DNA of 41,115 nucleotides from a virus. The stretch is taken from IMG/VR virus record IMGVR_UViG_3300032116_000483, positions 1 to 41,115 of that record; one strand, given 5' to 3'. The notes under the pieces are model-generated. The model ran no database searches and was not told where the DNA came from. It saw nothing but the letters and a program-made list of their open reading frames with translations. The position numbers and the translations under genes were made by a program. The first letter of the stretch is position 1, and each line of letters begins with the position of its first letter. Below are positions 18,626-26,303 of this stretch, in pieces.

Positions 18626-18701
18626 TGGTGCCGGTGGCGGGACTCGAACCCACAACTTACTGCTTAGAAGGCAGTTACTCTGTCCATTGAGTTACACCGG
18701 C
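18626..18701 (-). tRNA. tRNA-Arg (anticodon UCU)
   Basis: Complete cloverleaf on the minus strand. Acceptor GCCGGTG/CACCGGC, D-arm ACTC/GAGT, anticodon stem ACTGC/GCAGT with loop CTTCTAA (anticodon TCT), T-arm with TTCGAGT. CCA is encoded at 18626-18628. It reads AGA codons. Confidence 0.95.
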
Positions 18702-18734
18702 AAAAAGAATGCAGCATCTACGCTGATGCTGCAT
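18702..18734 (-). terminator. Leftward rho-independent terminator upstream of tRNA-Arg
   Basis: A 10-bp stem ATGCAGCATC (18709-18718) with GATGCTGCAT (18725-18734) is followed, in the leftward direction, by TTCTTTTT. It ends the replication-gene transcript immediately before tRNA-Arg, so the tRNA and glycosyltransferase cassette is either read-through or separately transcribed. Confidence 0.85.
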
Positions 18735-18741
18735 CCCCTTA

Positions 18742-19023
18742 CTACGCTTGCTGAGTTACTTCTCCAGCTGCTTCAGCACGCTTCTCTTCAAGAATCATCT
18801 CTACTTCCTCAACGTCCAGCGATTGTAGCACCATGTTATAGATACCAGTTGTACATGTCACACAAAAGCTGACCGGAAGAATACCCAACCACCCCATGAT
18901 ACCCCACTCATCTTCGTCAAATTCAGTGGAGCAGACACTACACGCTTTACCGTACGGATGCATAGGATCAGTAGCGGGATTATACTCCGGTACTACTACG
19001 GGCACATTCATTTCTTCACTCAT
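18742..19023 (-). CDS. Small zinc-ribbon-like protein, 93 aa
   Basis: Two Cys pairs, Cys28-x2-Cys31 and Cys54-x2-Cys57, frame a hydrophobic segment (WGIMGWLGILPVSF, 40-53), suggesting a zinc-ribbon or treble-clef. The N-terminus is Pro-rich and the C-terminus an acidic helix. ATG at 19023 follows GGGGGAAA. Last gene before the terminator. Function unknown. Confidence 0.65.
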   Translation of the reverse strand: MSEEMNVPVVVPEYNPATDPMHPYGKACSVCSTEFDEDEWGIMGWLGILPVSFCVTCTTGIYNMVLQSLDVEEVEMILEEKRAEAAGEVTQQA

Positions 19024-19024
19024 C

Positions 19025-19372
19025 TTATTTCCCCCATTTACCGCGGCGGTAGATTAGCATAATAATCGCGTAGCTGGCCAAATCAAGAAGTGTGTCTTCA
19101 ATTGGCTCATTCTTCGGATCTTTTGCGTTCCGCAGTGACCCCGTCGTAATATCCCAACCCAACAAGTTCATTAACCGTGCCATCTTGTCCCAGAGACGCA
19201 CCGTAATACCAATTTCTCCGACCCCATTGATGTTTGTAGGGCTGTAATCGGCGGTCTTTGCAATGTGTAATCGCAGTAACTGCTGAAGAATGGCCTCAAA
19301 CTCCGCACGCTGTTTTGGGTACGCCTCATACGCATCAACACGTATGAGCTCCGCTGTGTGCTTTGACTCCAT
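19025..19372 (-). CDS. DUF1599 (nucleotide modification-associated) protein, 115 aa
   Basis: The pattern KTADYSPTNI...GITVRLWDKMARLMNLLGWD...KNEPIEDTLLDLASYAIIMLIYRRGKW matches the DUF1599 group found in many phages and described as nucleotide-modification associated. A helical bundle akin to MazG-like nucleotide pyrophosphohydrolases is expected. The ATG at 19372, not 19393, is chosen because it follows AGGAGAGGAG and fits the upstream stop. Its position beside ThyX supports a role in the nucleotide pool. Confidence 0.75.
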   Translation of the reverse strand: MESKHTAELIRVDAYEAYPKQRAEFEAILQQLLRLHIAKTADYSPTNINGVGEIGITVRLWDKMARLMNLLGWDITTGSLRNAKDPKNEPIEDTLLDLASYAIIMLIYRRGKWGK

Positions 19373-19374
19373 AA

Positions 19375-20064
19375 TCACTCCTCTCCTTTCCATGCGTTTT
19401 GTGGATTAAACTCAGGTTCCCCAAGAACAGGAAAAACCGACACCACAATCTCCCAACACTTCGTAGCCACTTCACGATGTTCCTTCTGTGTCTCAGGCCC
19501 CATGCGTACATAACAGTAATGTAACCATGACCGTAGCGTACCATTCATGTAGATACGAGACATCGTGTTCCCCTCTGGAAGTACAACCCGGGCCAATTCT
19601 TTTGCGATTCCAGCTTCAAGCGCCCAGTTATATTGCTCATGGGCGACGTCAATGACGCGTGCCTGACGCCGTGCCCACTCTTCCCGTAACCATTCGCTCT
19701 CAGGACCATCAGGAAGCTCGATGCTGTTCTGACGATTAGTGTTGTCCTGTAAGCGTGCCTCTCGCAATTCTTTACCAAGCTCCAACGGACTTGTGTACCG
19801 TTGACTCAGCTCCTGAAACGCAAAGCTTCGATGCCGTAAAATCTGCCGTGTGATGTCACGCGGCGCAACAATCTCAATGACTAAGTTAACCATCTCTAAC
19901 GGCGAGTAGTGTTTCTTTCGGAGCAAGTATCGCCAAAGACGTTTGCTTGTTGCGTGATTCCCTTGATTCTTAGGGTTGCTCACTCGAGCTAAGTACGTAA
20001 CAAACTCCTCAATAGAGATTGCTGCGTCCTCTGGCTGCGTTTTTCCTTGCAGTTTTACATACAT
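19375..20064 (-). CDS. thyX: Flavin-dependent thymidylate synthase ThyX
   Basis: Carries the ThyX signature RHRSFAFQELSQRY at 77-90 (consensus RHRxxSxNExSxRY, here with Ala and Gln at variable positions) and the upstream HYSPLEM segment at 52-58. ThyX methylates dUMP to dTMP using methylene-tetrahydrofolate, FAD and NADPH, and works as a tetramer. The length (229 aa) is normal. The ATG at 20064 overlaps the upstream TGA and is preceded by GGGGGA; the GTG at 20079 has no ribosome binding site. It boosts dTMP for phage DNA synthesis. Confidence 0.95.
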   Translation of the reverse strand: MYVKLQGKTQPEDAAISIEEFVTYLARVSNPKNQGNHATSKRLWRYLLRKKHYSPLEMVNLVIEIVAPRDITRQILRHRSFAFQELSQRYTSPLELGKELREARLQDNTNRQNSIELPDGPESEWLREEWARRQARVIDVAHEQYNWALEAGIAKELARVVLPEGNTMSRIYMNGTLRSWLHYCYVRMGPETQKEHREVATKCWEIVVSVFPVLGEPEFNPQNAWKGEE

Positions 20065-20273
20065 CAGCGAGTCCCCCACAGTACTAATGGATTAAGCGAA
20101 AACCAATCAGCGATCTTTAATCGCTCCGATACTTGCGGCGTGATTTCTCCGTTGAGAATCTGCCACACGCGCTCGACAGAAACATCCATGAATTCTGCCA
20201 AATCTTCTGCCGTAGTCCCTGATTCAGCCAGCTCCTGAAGTAAAAGTTGACTTGTACGATTAGTCTTGACCAT
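20064..20273 (-). CDS. Small helix-turn-helix protein, 69 aa
   Basis: Start set at 20273 (VKTNRTSQLL) since the upstream in-frame extension overlaps another gene. Residues 22-43 (AEDLAEFMDVSVERVWQILNGE) form a Cro/HigA-type helix-turn-helix, and the C-terminal ERLKIADWFSLNPLVLWG is typical of HigA-like antitoxin domains. No partner toxin gene is evident nearby, so it is more likely a small phage regulator. The ribosome binding site is weak (AGGT). Confidence 0.7.
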   Translation of the reverse strand: MVKTNRTSQLLLQELAESGTTAEDLAEFMDVSVERVWQILNGEITPQVSERLKIADWFSLNPLVLWGTR

Positions 20274-20439
20274 AGTATACCTGTGCGTAGTGGTGACGCA
20301 TTGCAATCTCCTGCAGCGCTTGATATTCAGCAGTACGCTGGTCTTCTTCTGGGTGCCCTTGCAGGTAGCAGAAACGACAAATACCGTCGTACTGATTTTC
20401 ATCAATAACATCGCCGCATTGCTCACAATAATCACTCAT
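20260..20439 (-). CDS. Small zinc-ribbon protein, 59 aa
   Basis: Cys5-x2-Cys8 and Cys21-x2-Cys24 form a zinc ribbon (CEQCGDVIDE...CRFCYLQ). The C-terminal half is a helix rich in Gln, Tyr and His. ATG at 20439 follows AAGGGG; overlaps both neighbours by 8-14 bases. Such short ribbons in phage operons are of unknown function. Confidence 0.7.
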   Translation of the reverse strand: MSDYCEQCGDVIDENQYDGICRFCYLQGHPEEDQRTAEYQALQEIAMRHHYAQVYYGQD

Positions 20440-21454
20440 CACGATACCCCTTTCGTAAATACGTTAAATACTCACACGCTGTCTTCAGGTTAGATGAGTA
20501 CCAGATACGACCGTCCGGATGAAAAATCACTGCACCACAACCCGTCGTAACTGTCTCTGCGTACCCTAACTCTTTCGAATACGAGTCAAATCGCTTGTAC
20601 GCTCCTGTAAGTATAGCAAGTTTCTCACGTCCGTGCCGAAAAAATGGCCGCATTAACGTACCAATGTGCGTGTGACCGCCCACGCCAATGTCAAACGGAT
20701 TGCTCATGCGGTCGTGACCAACCTCAATACCGTGAGTAGGGTTAAAGACACTGCTGTACTTCCATTGATGGCGGACAAGCACATCCCACGCGGCGGGCCC
20801 ACAGAAGAGCGTCACACGCGTCTCGTATGGATCGTACAGTACATGCGTATCACCAAGCAACTCAGGAATCAAATCAAGGCCCGAAATCTTCTTAGTCCAG
20901 TTGTCATGGTTGCCAGCAACAACTAACAGTAACTTTTGGTGGATTTTACGAAGCCAGCTGCGAAAGATATTGATTTCGAACTGAAAGTTCCCGGCTTGAC
21001 CTCGCTGAAGCGCCTGTAACTTACCCACAATCCAGTTGTCAATACCATCACCGTGGAAAGCGGCGTACATTCCCGGAGTATTGACAATGAGGTTGGTGTC
21101 TTGAAGAATAGCCTCGTAGTCAGTCCCCGCGTTACCCAAATGGAGATCACTTAGAAAAGCAATTCCAGTAGGCTTCTCCCCAAGATAAATATGTTGGCTG
21201 TTTTTTGCATCGTGATGCTCCTTCGCAGTTTTAAATGCCTTGACGCCAATAGCAACCAATTCCTCAAACTCACTGTCGTCTACTTGTGTACTAACGCCAG
21301 TGATAATCGGTTTGTCATCCGCCTTGGTGCGATTAACAAGCGCCTCACAAGCCTCTTCGTAAGTGGCAAAACGACCGCCATGAATAGACTTCTTCAGTTC
21401 TGGATCCCACCAACGAATGCCGTAGCGGCCATTACTAAAATAAACGCCTTTCAC
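20432..21454 (-). CDS. Calcineurin-like metallophosphoesterase with N-terminal AP2-like domain
   Basis: Residues 100-270 hold the metallophosphoesterase motifs in order: SDLHLG (102-107), HGDGID (134-139), GNHD (181-184), a His segment (THGIEVGH), and GGHTH (259-263). These coordinate two metal ions for phosphoester hydrolysis. Residues 2-40 (KGVYFSNGRYGIRWWDPEL and GGRFATYEEACEAL) resemble an AP2/ERF DNA-binding domain, a fusion partner I have not often seen with this fold. Substrate could be DNA ends or nucleotides. GTG start at 21454 follows GAGGAGAAGAA and overlaps the upstream stop by four bases. Confidence 0.8.
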   Translation of the reverse strand: MKGVYFSNGRYGIRWWDPELKKSIHGGRFATYEEACEALVNRTKADDKPIITGVSTQVDDSEFEELVAIGVKAFKTAKEHHDAKNSQHIYLGEKPTGIAFLSDLHLGNAGTDYEAILQDTNLIVNTPGMYAAFHGDGIDNWIVGKLQALQRGQAGNFQFEINIFRSWLRKIHQKLLLVVAGNHDNWTKKISGLDLIPELLGDTHVLYDPYETRVTLFCGPAAWDVLVRHQWKYSSVFNPTHGIEVGHDRMSNPFDIGVGGHTHIGTLMRPFFRHGREKLAILTGAYKRFDSYSKELGYAETVTTGCGAVIFHPDGRIWYSSNLKTACEYLTYLRKGYRDE

Positions 21455-21684
21455 TTCTTCTCCTCTCGAGCCAACTCGCGAATGTACAATCCGAAAGTGA
21501 CCAAATGACTTGCAATCTTATCTAGTGATTGCTGCACTGTAGGCTCATTTTCCACAAAGAGTGGGATAAGCAATGGCTGCTTTTCCCCTGCCCATGAGCT
21601 CGACACTACTAAAGCGACGACCGATCCGTCCACCTCTATATGCACTTTACGCAGTGCATCTTCGGTAAGTGTTCGTTTTTTCAT
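21451..21684 (-). CDS. Hypothetical protein, 77 aa
   Basis: ATG at 21684 overlaps the upstream stop by four bases and follows GGGAGG. Beta-rich middle (VHIEVDGSVVALVVSSSW) and helical C-terminus (SLDKIASHLVTFGLYIREL). No family recognised. It is enclosed between a DNA-binding-like protein and the metallophosphoesterase. Confidence 0.65.
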   Translation of the reverse strand: MKKRTLTEDALRKVHIEVDGSVVALVVSSSWAGEKQPLLIPLFVENEPTVQQSLDKIASHLVTFGLYIRELAREEKK

Positions 21685-22067
21685 ACCATATCTACCTCCC
21701 TCTCTGGTAATTCTGTAAACGTGTCGTAATATGCATGAAACACGTTTTTAGCCATCGGCCTTAGTTGTACAGGAATAGTGTTCAAAACACTCCCGTCTTC
21801 AACATCAAGCTTACGCCCTAGTAACTCAAAACAAAACTTCAAAATATCGCGGACAACTCCTAAATGGAGACCGTTCCGCATCGATATTTCAAATAGTGTG
21901 TAACCCTCGCCCCACTCTCGTAATAAAATTAATGACATTGGATGATTATCTAGCATAAACCGAGCATTTTGCTGCAATGCCTGCTGATATGAGATTCCAT
22001 CATCGGTGGGAAGTCTGTCATTAAAATAGTCCCTCAATTCCTCCCGAAGTAACAGACGACTTTTCAT
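21681..22067 (-). CDS. Hypothetical helical protein with possible HTH, 128 aa
   Basis: ATG at 22067 is deep inside the upstream nuclease gene (47-base overlap). The stretch WGEGYTLFEISMRNGLHLGVVRDILKF (51-77) could be a helix-turn-helix like sigma region 4 or ArpU-type regulators, but the match is weak. The remainder is helical. Might be a small transcription regulator. Confidence 0.55.
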   Translation of the reverse strand: MKSRLLLREELRDYFNDRLPTDDGISYQQALQQNARFMLDNHPMSLILLREWGEGYTLFEISMRNGLHLGVVRDILKFCFELLGRKLDVEDGSVLNTIPVQLRPMAKNVFHAYYDTFTELPEREVDMV

Positions 22068-22791
22068 GTGTGTTTACCCAGCAAAGGTCGTGATAGCTGC
22101 AAAGATTAGTGCAAAAATACCCATAAGGTTGCTTAATAAATTGCTTATCACTAAGAATCGACTGAAGAAGCTCAGTAAGCTTCGCAAGTTTTTGCTCGTA
22201 ATCTACCATTACGTCGGCTTCAATAAGTTCAGCGGTTCGTAGGTGATGCCAGAATACTTTCTCTGGTTTCTTCCCATACACTTGCTCGTATGCCCATACA
22301 TACAATAAAAGTTGCGGATTTACTGCAAGCTCTGCCTTGGTTGGCCGCTTGCCAGCACTTTTATGGTCAAGAATGTATCCTTCCTCAGTAATCATGTCGA
22401 TAAAACCCCTCATGATTACCAGCGGGTTTTCCTTTGGGAACGGAAATCGAAAACCGAATTCGATCTCCGTAGGATTTAACCGACCCCAATCAAAATCTCG
22501 AATGATGTCTTGGCCAATCTGATGCGCCTTGCTAATTAGATTCCCCGCTACAATGCCGGTCTCCGAAGACGCGGCTGCTCGAGACAGCTCATTGAACTTT
22601 GCTGAGAATACACTTAACGGCAGTTCTTTTGACTTATAGTAGTGCTCGATCGCATAGTGCAGTGCACTGCCCATCACGGTGTACGCATGCACGCTCTTTG
22701 GCTGCGACTCATGATACTGATAGTAGTACATGCGGGCACACGTCTTGTACGTGTTGAATCGTGACGCACTAAACTCTGGTAAACTACTCAC
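22021..22791 (-). CDS. PD-(D/E)XK nuclease, Cas4/RecB-like
   Basis: FSASRFNTYKTCARMYYYQY (7-26) and GSALHYAIEHYY (41-52, His45) are the RecB-family N-terminal motifs. RGFIDMI (128-134, Asp132) and ILDHKS (140-145, Asp142, Lys144) are the active-site motifs, and Q160...Y164 is the QxxxY motif. Cys18, Cys227, Cys231 and Cys237 are placed to bind a [4Fe-4S] cluster as in Cas4 and AddB-type exonucleases. GTG start at 22791 follows AGGAG. With RecA and the resolvase-like nuclease nearby, a role in recombination-dependent replication or end processing is likely. Confidence 0.9.
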   Translation of the reverse strand: MSSLPEFSASRFNTYKTCARMYYYQYHESQPKSVHAYTVMGSALHYAIEHYYKSKELPLSVFSAKFNELSRAAASSETGIVAGNLISKAHQIGQDIIRDFDWGRLNPTEIEFGFRFPFPKENPLVIMRGFIDMITEEGYILDHKSAGKRPTKAELAVNPQLLLYVWAYEQVYGKKPEKVFWHHLRTAELIEADVMVDYEQKLAKLTELLQSILSDKQFIKQPYGYFCTNLCSYHDLCWVNTHEKSSVTSGGIEGLF

Positions 22792-23134
22792 TATCTTCTC
22801 CTACTGGCGCATCAAAGCGCATTTTGATGGTGTACGCTGACGAGGCGAACATTGACTTGGTAAACTCGAGTTGTTTGCAATGTGCATCAAGTACAGCCAG
22901 CTCACCCTTCAACTCCGCTAGTTCATCGAGTAGCGTTGACGTTGCTTGAAATCGTTTTGCTCTTGCTGCATTACTTCGAGGCTTATCATCCTCAATTACA
23001 ATTTGCTGCTCTATTCGCTCAATCTCCCGCTCTTTGAGAATGACAAGCTGCTTAATGCGGCCGAGCGATTTATACGCTCGAGTCATGTCATAGTAGTCAG
23101 GTGCATTTGTAACCCAAGTTTGCAGATCACTCAT
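22784..23134 (-). CDS. Hypothetical coiled-coil protein, 116 aa
   Basis: ATG at 23134 follows GGAGATC. Residues about 25-95 form a long charged helix with heptads (VILKEREIERIEQQIVIE, LLDELAELKGELAVLDAH). No family recognised. Lying between RecA and the Cas4-like nuclease with overlaps on both sides, it may be an accessory of recombination. Confidence 0.7.
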   Translation of the reverse strand: MSDLQTWVTNAPDYYDMTRAYKSLGRIKQLVILKEREIERIEQQIVIEDDKPRSNAARAKRFQATSTLLDELAELKGELAVLDAHCKQLEFTKSMFASSAYTIKMRFDAPVGEDSE

Positions 23135-24077
23135 TGCTGGATCTCCCTTCTAAAACTAACCGGTGAAGTTCTGTCATATCAAACTGTTGTAAACAGTTTT
23201 CAAGACCCTGAGCCTTTTGCCCTTTAAATTCATACCACGCCCCGGCTTTACGTATTATACCATACTCTAGAGCTAACGACAACACGTCGTACTCAGGCGC
23301 AAGTCCACGTCCTTGTCGCATAATATACTCACATCGTGAACCATTACCACCCTGCTTAGACTTCGACACCGTTGCTTGGATGGTAACAAGTTCTTCTTCA
23401 GTCTTAATACGAACAAGCTCGATAATTACGCCGGAATTATATCGCAACGCGTATGGTCCAAACGGCTTCTTATTAGTACGCGCCATTGGTGAAAGGTTAG
23501 CACGATACTGATTGATAAAAACCATAAGTGCTTTTGCGTTATCGACCAAACCCACAAGGCGAATTAACCAACGGCTTAGTACACCAGCAGATCCGGCCAT
23601 GCGCGCTGGATCGTCCATGTCCTTTTCAAACTCGTCCTTGGTAATCATTGCGGGTACACTATCAAACACTACAACTTGAAGACCTTGGGACAATAGTGCC
23701 TCAACCTGCGGTAATGCTTGCTCAGCAAAATCAGGTTTGTATACAAGCAGCTTACTCGTATCTACACCGATGGTAGCGGCATACGTGGCATCGTATGTTC
23801 GCTCAAGATCGATGAAAAGCGCATTGATATTACGCGTTACTTTACCGATAGTAATTGGCACGTCTTTTATACCCTTACGCTGTGCCTGAGCTACGTAATC
23901 AAGAGCTAATGTTGTCTTACCATGTCCTGCGTCTGCGAGGAGCTGAACAATCAACCCCCCGCGAATCCCTTGGCCACCAAGTAACTGGTTTAGTGAAATA
24001 ATACTACTTGGGTAGTATTCGAAGTCTTGAGGATTATCCCCAAAGTTCAATCCGGTCGTGTCTAACTTACGTGTCAT
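23127..24077 (-). CDS. recA: RecA-family recombinase
   Basis: Walker A DAGHGKTT (49-56), acidic FIDLERTYD (88-96) corresponding to RecA's FIDAEH, Walker B VVVFDS (135-140), and the L2-adjacent INQYRANL. The C-terminal core LSLALEYGIIRKAGAWYEF is close to RecA's LVDLAVEYGIIEKSGAWYSY. This places it nearer true RecA than phage Sak4. It would coat ssDNA and promote strand exchange during replication. The Walker A sequence departs from GPESSGKT. ATG at 24077 overlaps the polymerase stop by four bases. Confidence 0.9.
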   Translation of the reverse strand: MTRKLDTTGLNFGDNPQDFEYYPSSIISLNQLLGGQGIRGGLIVQLLADAGHGKTTLALDYVAQAQRKGIKDVPITIGKVTRNINALFIDLERTYDATYAATIGVDTSKLLVYKPDFAEQALPQVEALLSQGLQVVVFDSVPAMITKDEFEKDMDDPARMAGSAGVLSRWLIRLVGLVDNAKALMVFINQYRANLSPMARTNKKPFGPYALRYNSGVIIELVRIKTEEELVTIQATVSKSKQGGNGSRCEYIMRQGRGLAPEYDVLSLALEYGIIRKAGAWYEFKGQKAQGLENCLQQFDMTELHRLVLEGRSSNE

Positions 24078-26002
24078 TTGTCGTACCTCGTACTAATTGC
24101 GGGTTCTACTACTACACTTGAACCTAACCGCGGTAACACTTGACGTGCTGCCTTCTCCATTGCATCCTTGAGTATACTGGCCGCAGTCTCTGCGTACGCA
24201 ATGGTACTCTCAAGTATGATCTCATCGTGCACTGTCGAGATGATAGACGCCTGCTGCTCGTCCAACCGTTTATACGTGTCAACAAGCGCCAACTTTACCA
24301 TCGAAGCTGATAGTCCCTGAATTGGGAAGTTCATCGCCTCACGCTCTGCTGCCTCCTTCTTCCATTTCTGAGAGAACTCGTCTCTGTTCCAGTAACGACG
24401 GCGTCCAAACGAATCCGCTACCCATCCGTATACTACCGCACTGCGAGCACTCTTCTTGAGCCAAGCAGTGGCTTGAGGAAACAACGCCTTCCATGAGTCA
24501 ATAATCTTATCCGCTTGTGCTGCATTGAACTTCACATTCAGCGGGGCAAGTTGAATGGTCATCTGCTTGGCCAAACTTTCGCCACCAACTGAGTAAGCAA
24601 TCGAGTAGTTCACCATCTTAGCAACATCACGCCAGATCTTGTACGGATGATCCTTTTTGTTCTTGTTGTTGATATCCTTGACCCCAAGAATCTGCTGGGC
24701 AACAAACGTATGCAAGTCATCCAGATGACTATCCAAAACCTCATCCCCACTGGCGTCGGCGATAATTACTAGCTCAATGGTTGAGTAGTCAGCGATAATC
24801 ATTCGATGCGTCTCTGCATTCACTGCGAATGCATGACGTATGCTATGTGGTAATCCTAAGTTCTTCATCTTCTGATCCGAGGGAAGATTCTGCATATTTG
24901 GTCGTGAACTACTAAACCGTCCAGTAGCGGCCCCAATCTGCGTGAACGTCGCATGGATACGCTTAGTAATAGGCGACTCCATTGACTGGAGCCCCTGTAC
25001 GTAAGTGGATTGAAGCTTCCGTGCACCGCCAAGATACGCGTGCATACGAAGGTAGAAATTCTCGTAACGACCGTACGCGTCAATCGACTCGAGCAGCTCA
25101 TCCTCGAACAACGACGAGTCCGGTACGTACTTTGAAGCAGTCTTACGATTACGGTAATCCCACTCTGTTACCGTGCGTGCATTGAGGTCGGTAACGTCTA
25201 TACCAAGAGCGTTAAATGCGGCCAGCATTTGCTGATTGGACGAGGTGTTAATCGCACTATACCCGTCCTTTGTAAACACGATCTGGTCCACAACCCCAGC
25301 GCTAATAAGCGCGTCCTGCATGCCCCGCTCAGCCTCAGCTATTAACTGATCAAGCACTGGCTGAATACCAATCAAATGGTCCTTCTGAAATGGCATGCCA
25401 GTGTACTCCATCTTCGCGACTACTGGTACAAGATCCATCTCTAGTTGATATACTTGATGTAGGTCGGCATCGAGAATGTCCTTCAGCTGCTGAGCATAGA
25501 TCGCAGGTAATACCGCAACATCAGTAGCGGCGTACGTAATCTGATCGTCTGTCAAGTCAATGCCTGATGCGCCAATAAATGTATCACGAACAGACTTGTC
25601 CAATGACACTTTTAATCGACGCTGTGCCACAGAGGCAAGATCAAACTTATTCTCAATACCAGCTTTAATCAGAACCTCCGCGAACCGCGTATCGTGTACT
25701 GGCCCAACCATATACCCAGCAAAGTGGTAAAACACCTTAAGATCAAACGACGCATTATGAATAACTTTGATCGTTTGTGGTGAGGTTAACACACCCTCAA
25801 AGTGACGCAAAGCAGATAAGGGAATGCGCGTGAAATCATAGACATAGATAGTCTCCTCCGTACCGAGCTGCACCATAAGCAGCTGAGAAGCCCGAGGATC
25901 TAACCCAGTAGTTTCCGTGTCTAAATAAACCACGGGACTGAATTCGAACGTTTCCAACGTACGCACGAGATCGCACTCACTCCGGACGATTTGCACTTGC
26001 AC
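24074..26002 (-). CDS. polA: DNA polymerase I (family A) with 3'-5' exonuclease
   Basis: GTG start at 26002 follows GGAGG with a six-base spacer; the longer frame to 26059 lacks one. The exonuclease domain (about 1-190) has YLDTETTGLDP (Asp28, Glu30), HNASFDLKVF and YAATDVAVL. The polymerase domain has motif A ADYSTIELVIIA (about 400), motif B KMVNYSIAYSVGG (about 462) and motif C STVHDEI (about 591). No 5' nuclease domain, as in T7-type replicative enzymes. The O-helix aromatic is Tyr, as in T7 polymerase. Motif A has Val where the usual DYSQIELR carries Arg. Confidence 0.95.
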   Translation of the reverse strand: MQVQIVRSECDLVRTLETFEFSPVVYLDTETTGLDPRASQLLMVQLGTEETIYVYDFTRIPLSALRHFEGVLTSPQTIKVIHNASFDLKVFYHFAGYMVGPVHDTRFAEVLIKAGIENKFDLASVAQRRLKVSLDKSVRDTFIGASGIDLTDDQITYAATDVAVLPAIYAQQLKDILDADLHQVYQLEMDLVPVVAKMEYTGMPFQKDHLIGIQPVLDQLIAEAERGMQDALISAGVVDQIVFTKDGYSAINTSSNQQMLAAFNALGIDVTDLNARTVTEWDYRNRKTASKYVPDSSLFEDELLESIDAYGRYENFYLRMHAYLGGARKLQSTYVQGLQSMESPITKRIHATFTQIGAATGRFSSSRPNMQNLPSDQKMKNLGLPHSIRHAFAVNAETHRMIIADYSTIELVIIADASGDEVLDSHLDDLHTFVAQQILGVKDINNKNKKDHPYKIWRDVAKMVNYSIAYSVGGESLAKQMTIQLAPLNVKFNAAQADKIIDSWKALFPQATAWLKKSARSAVVYGWVADSFGRRRYWNRDEFSQKWKKEAAEREAMNFPIQGLSASMVKLALVDTYKRLDEQQASIISTVHDEIILESTIAYAETAASILKDAMEKAARQVLPRLGSSVVVEPAISTRYDK

Positions 26003-26303
26003 TGTGAACCTCCAATCGATAAGTCGGAAAAAGAAACCAAAAGCCATCTCGAGATGCAACCAACTGGCAATCCTCTAGCACAATAACTAACGAGCCTGCA
26101 TCAAAAACAAGCCGCAGGCACTTAGGAGTGTACCCTTTACCATCCGACCCAATCCGCTTCTCAGGCGGATTAGCCATACCTGTGAGCTTCTGCAACTCAA
26201 CAGAGACCAAAGTAGCACTGAATGAGTGCGAGCCAAACACAACCAGTAGATTCTGGCCAATTAAGGTGGATAAGGCTGTTACTTCTGTACTAGGCTGTTT
26301 CAT
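25977..26303 (-). CDS. Hypothetical protein, 108 aa
   Basis: ATG at 26303 follows TGGAGG and overlaps the upstream stop. Beta-rich small protein (NLLVVFGSHSFSATLVSVEL, LRLVFDAGSLVIVLEDC) with a Gly/Lys loop in the middle. No family recognised. It overlaps the polymerase start by 26 bases. Confidence 0.65.
   Translation of the reverse strand: MKQPSTEVTALSTLIGQNLLVVFGSHSFSATLVSVELQKLTGMANPPEKRIGSDGKGYTPKCLRLVFDAGSLVIVLEDCQLVASRDGFWFLFPTYRLEVHSASANRPE

Noticed and set aside
20274-20435. Longer N-terminus of the small HTH protein
   Set aside because: The extension covers the zinc-ribbon gene in another frame, and the HTH domain is complete from 20273.
20064-20439. HTH plus zinc-ribbon pair as a toxin-antitoxin module
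   Set aside because: The HTH resembles HigA-type antitoxins, but the neighbouring 59-aa protein has no RelE/HigB-like features, so no toxin is supported.
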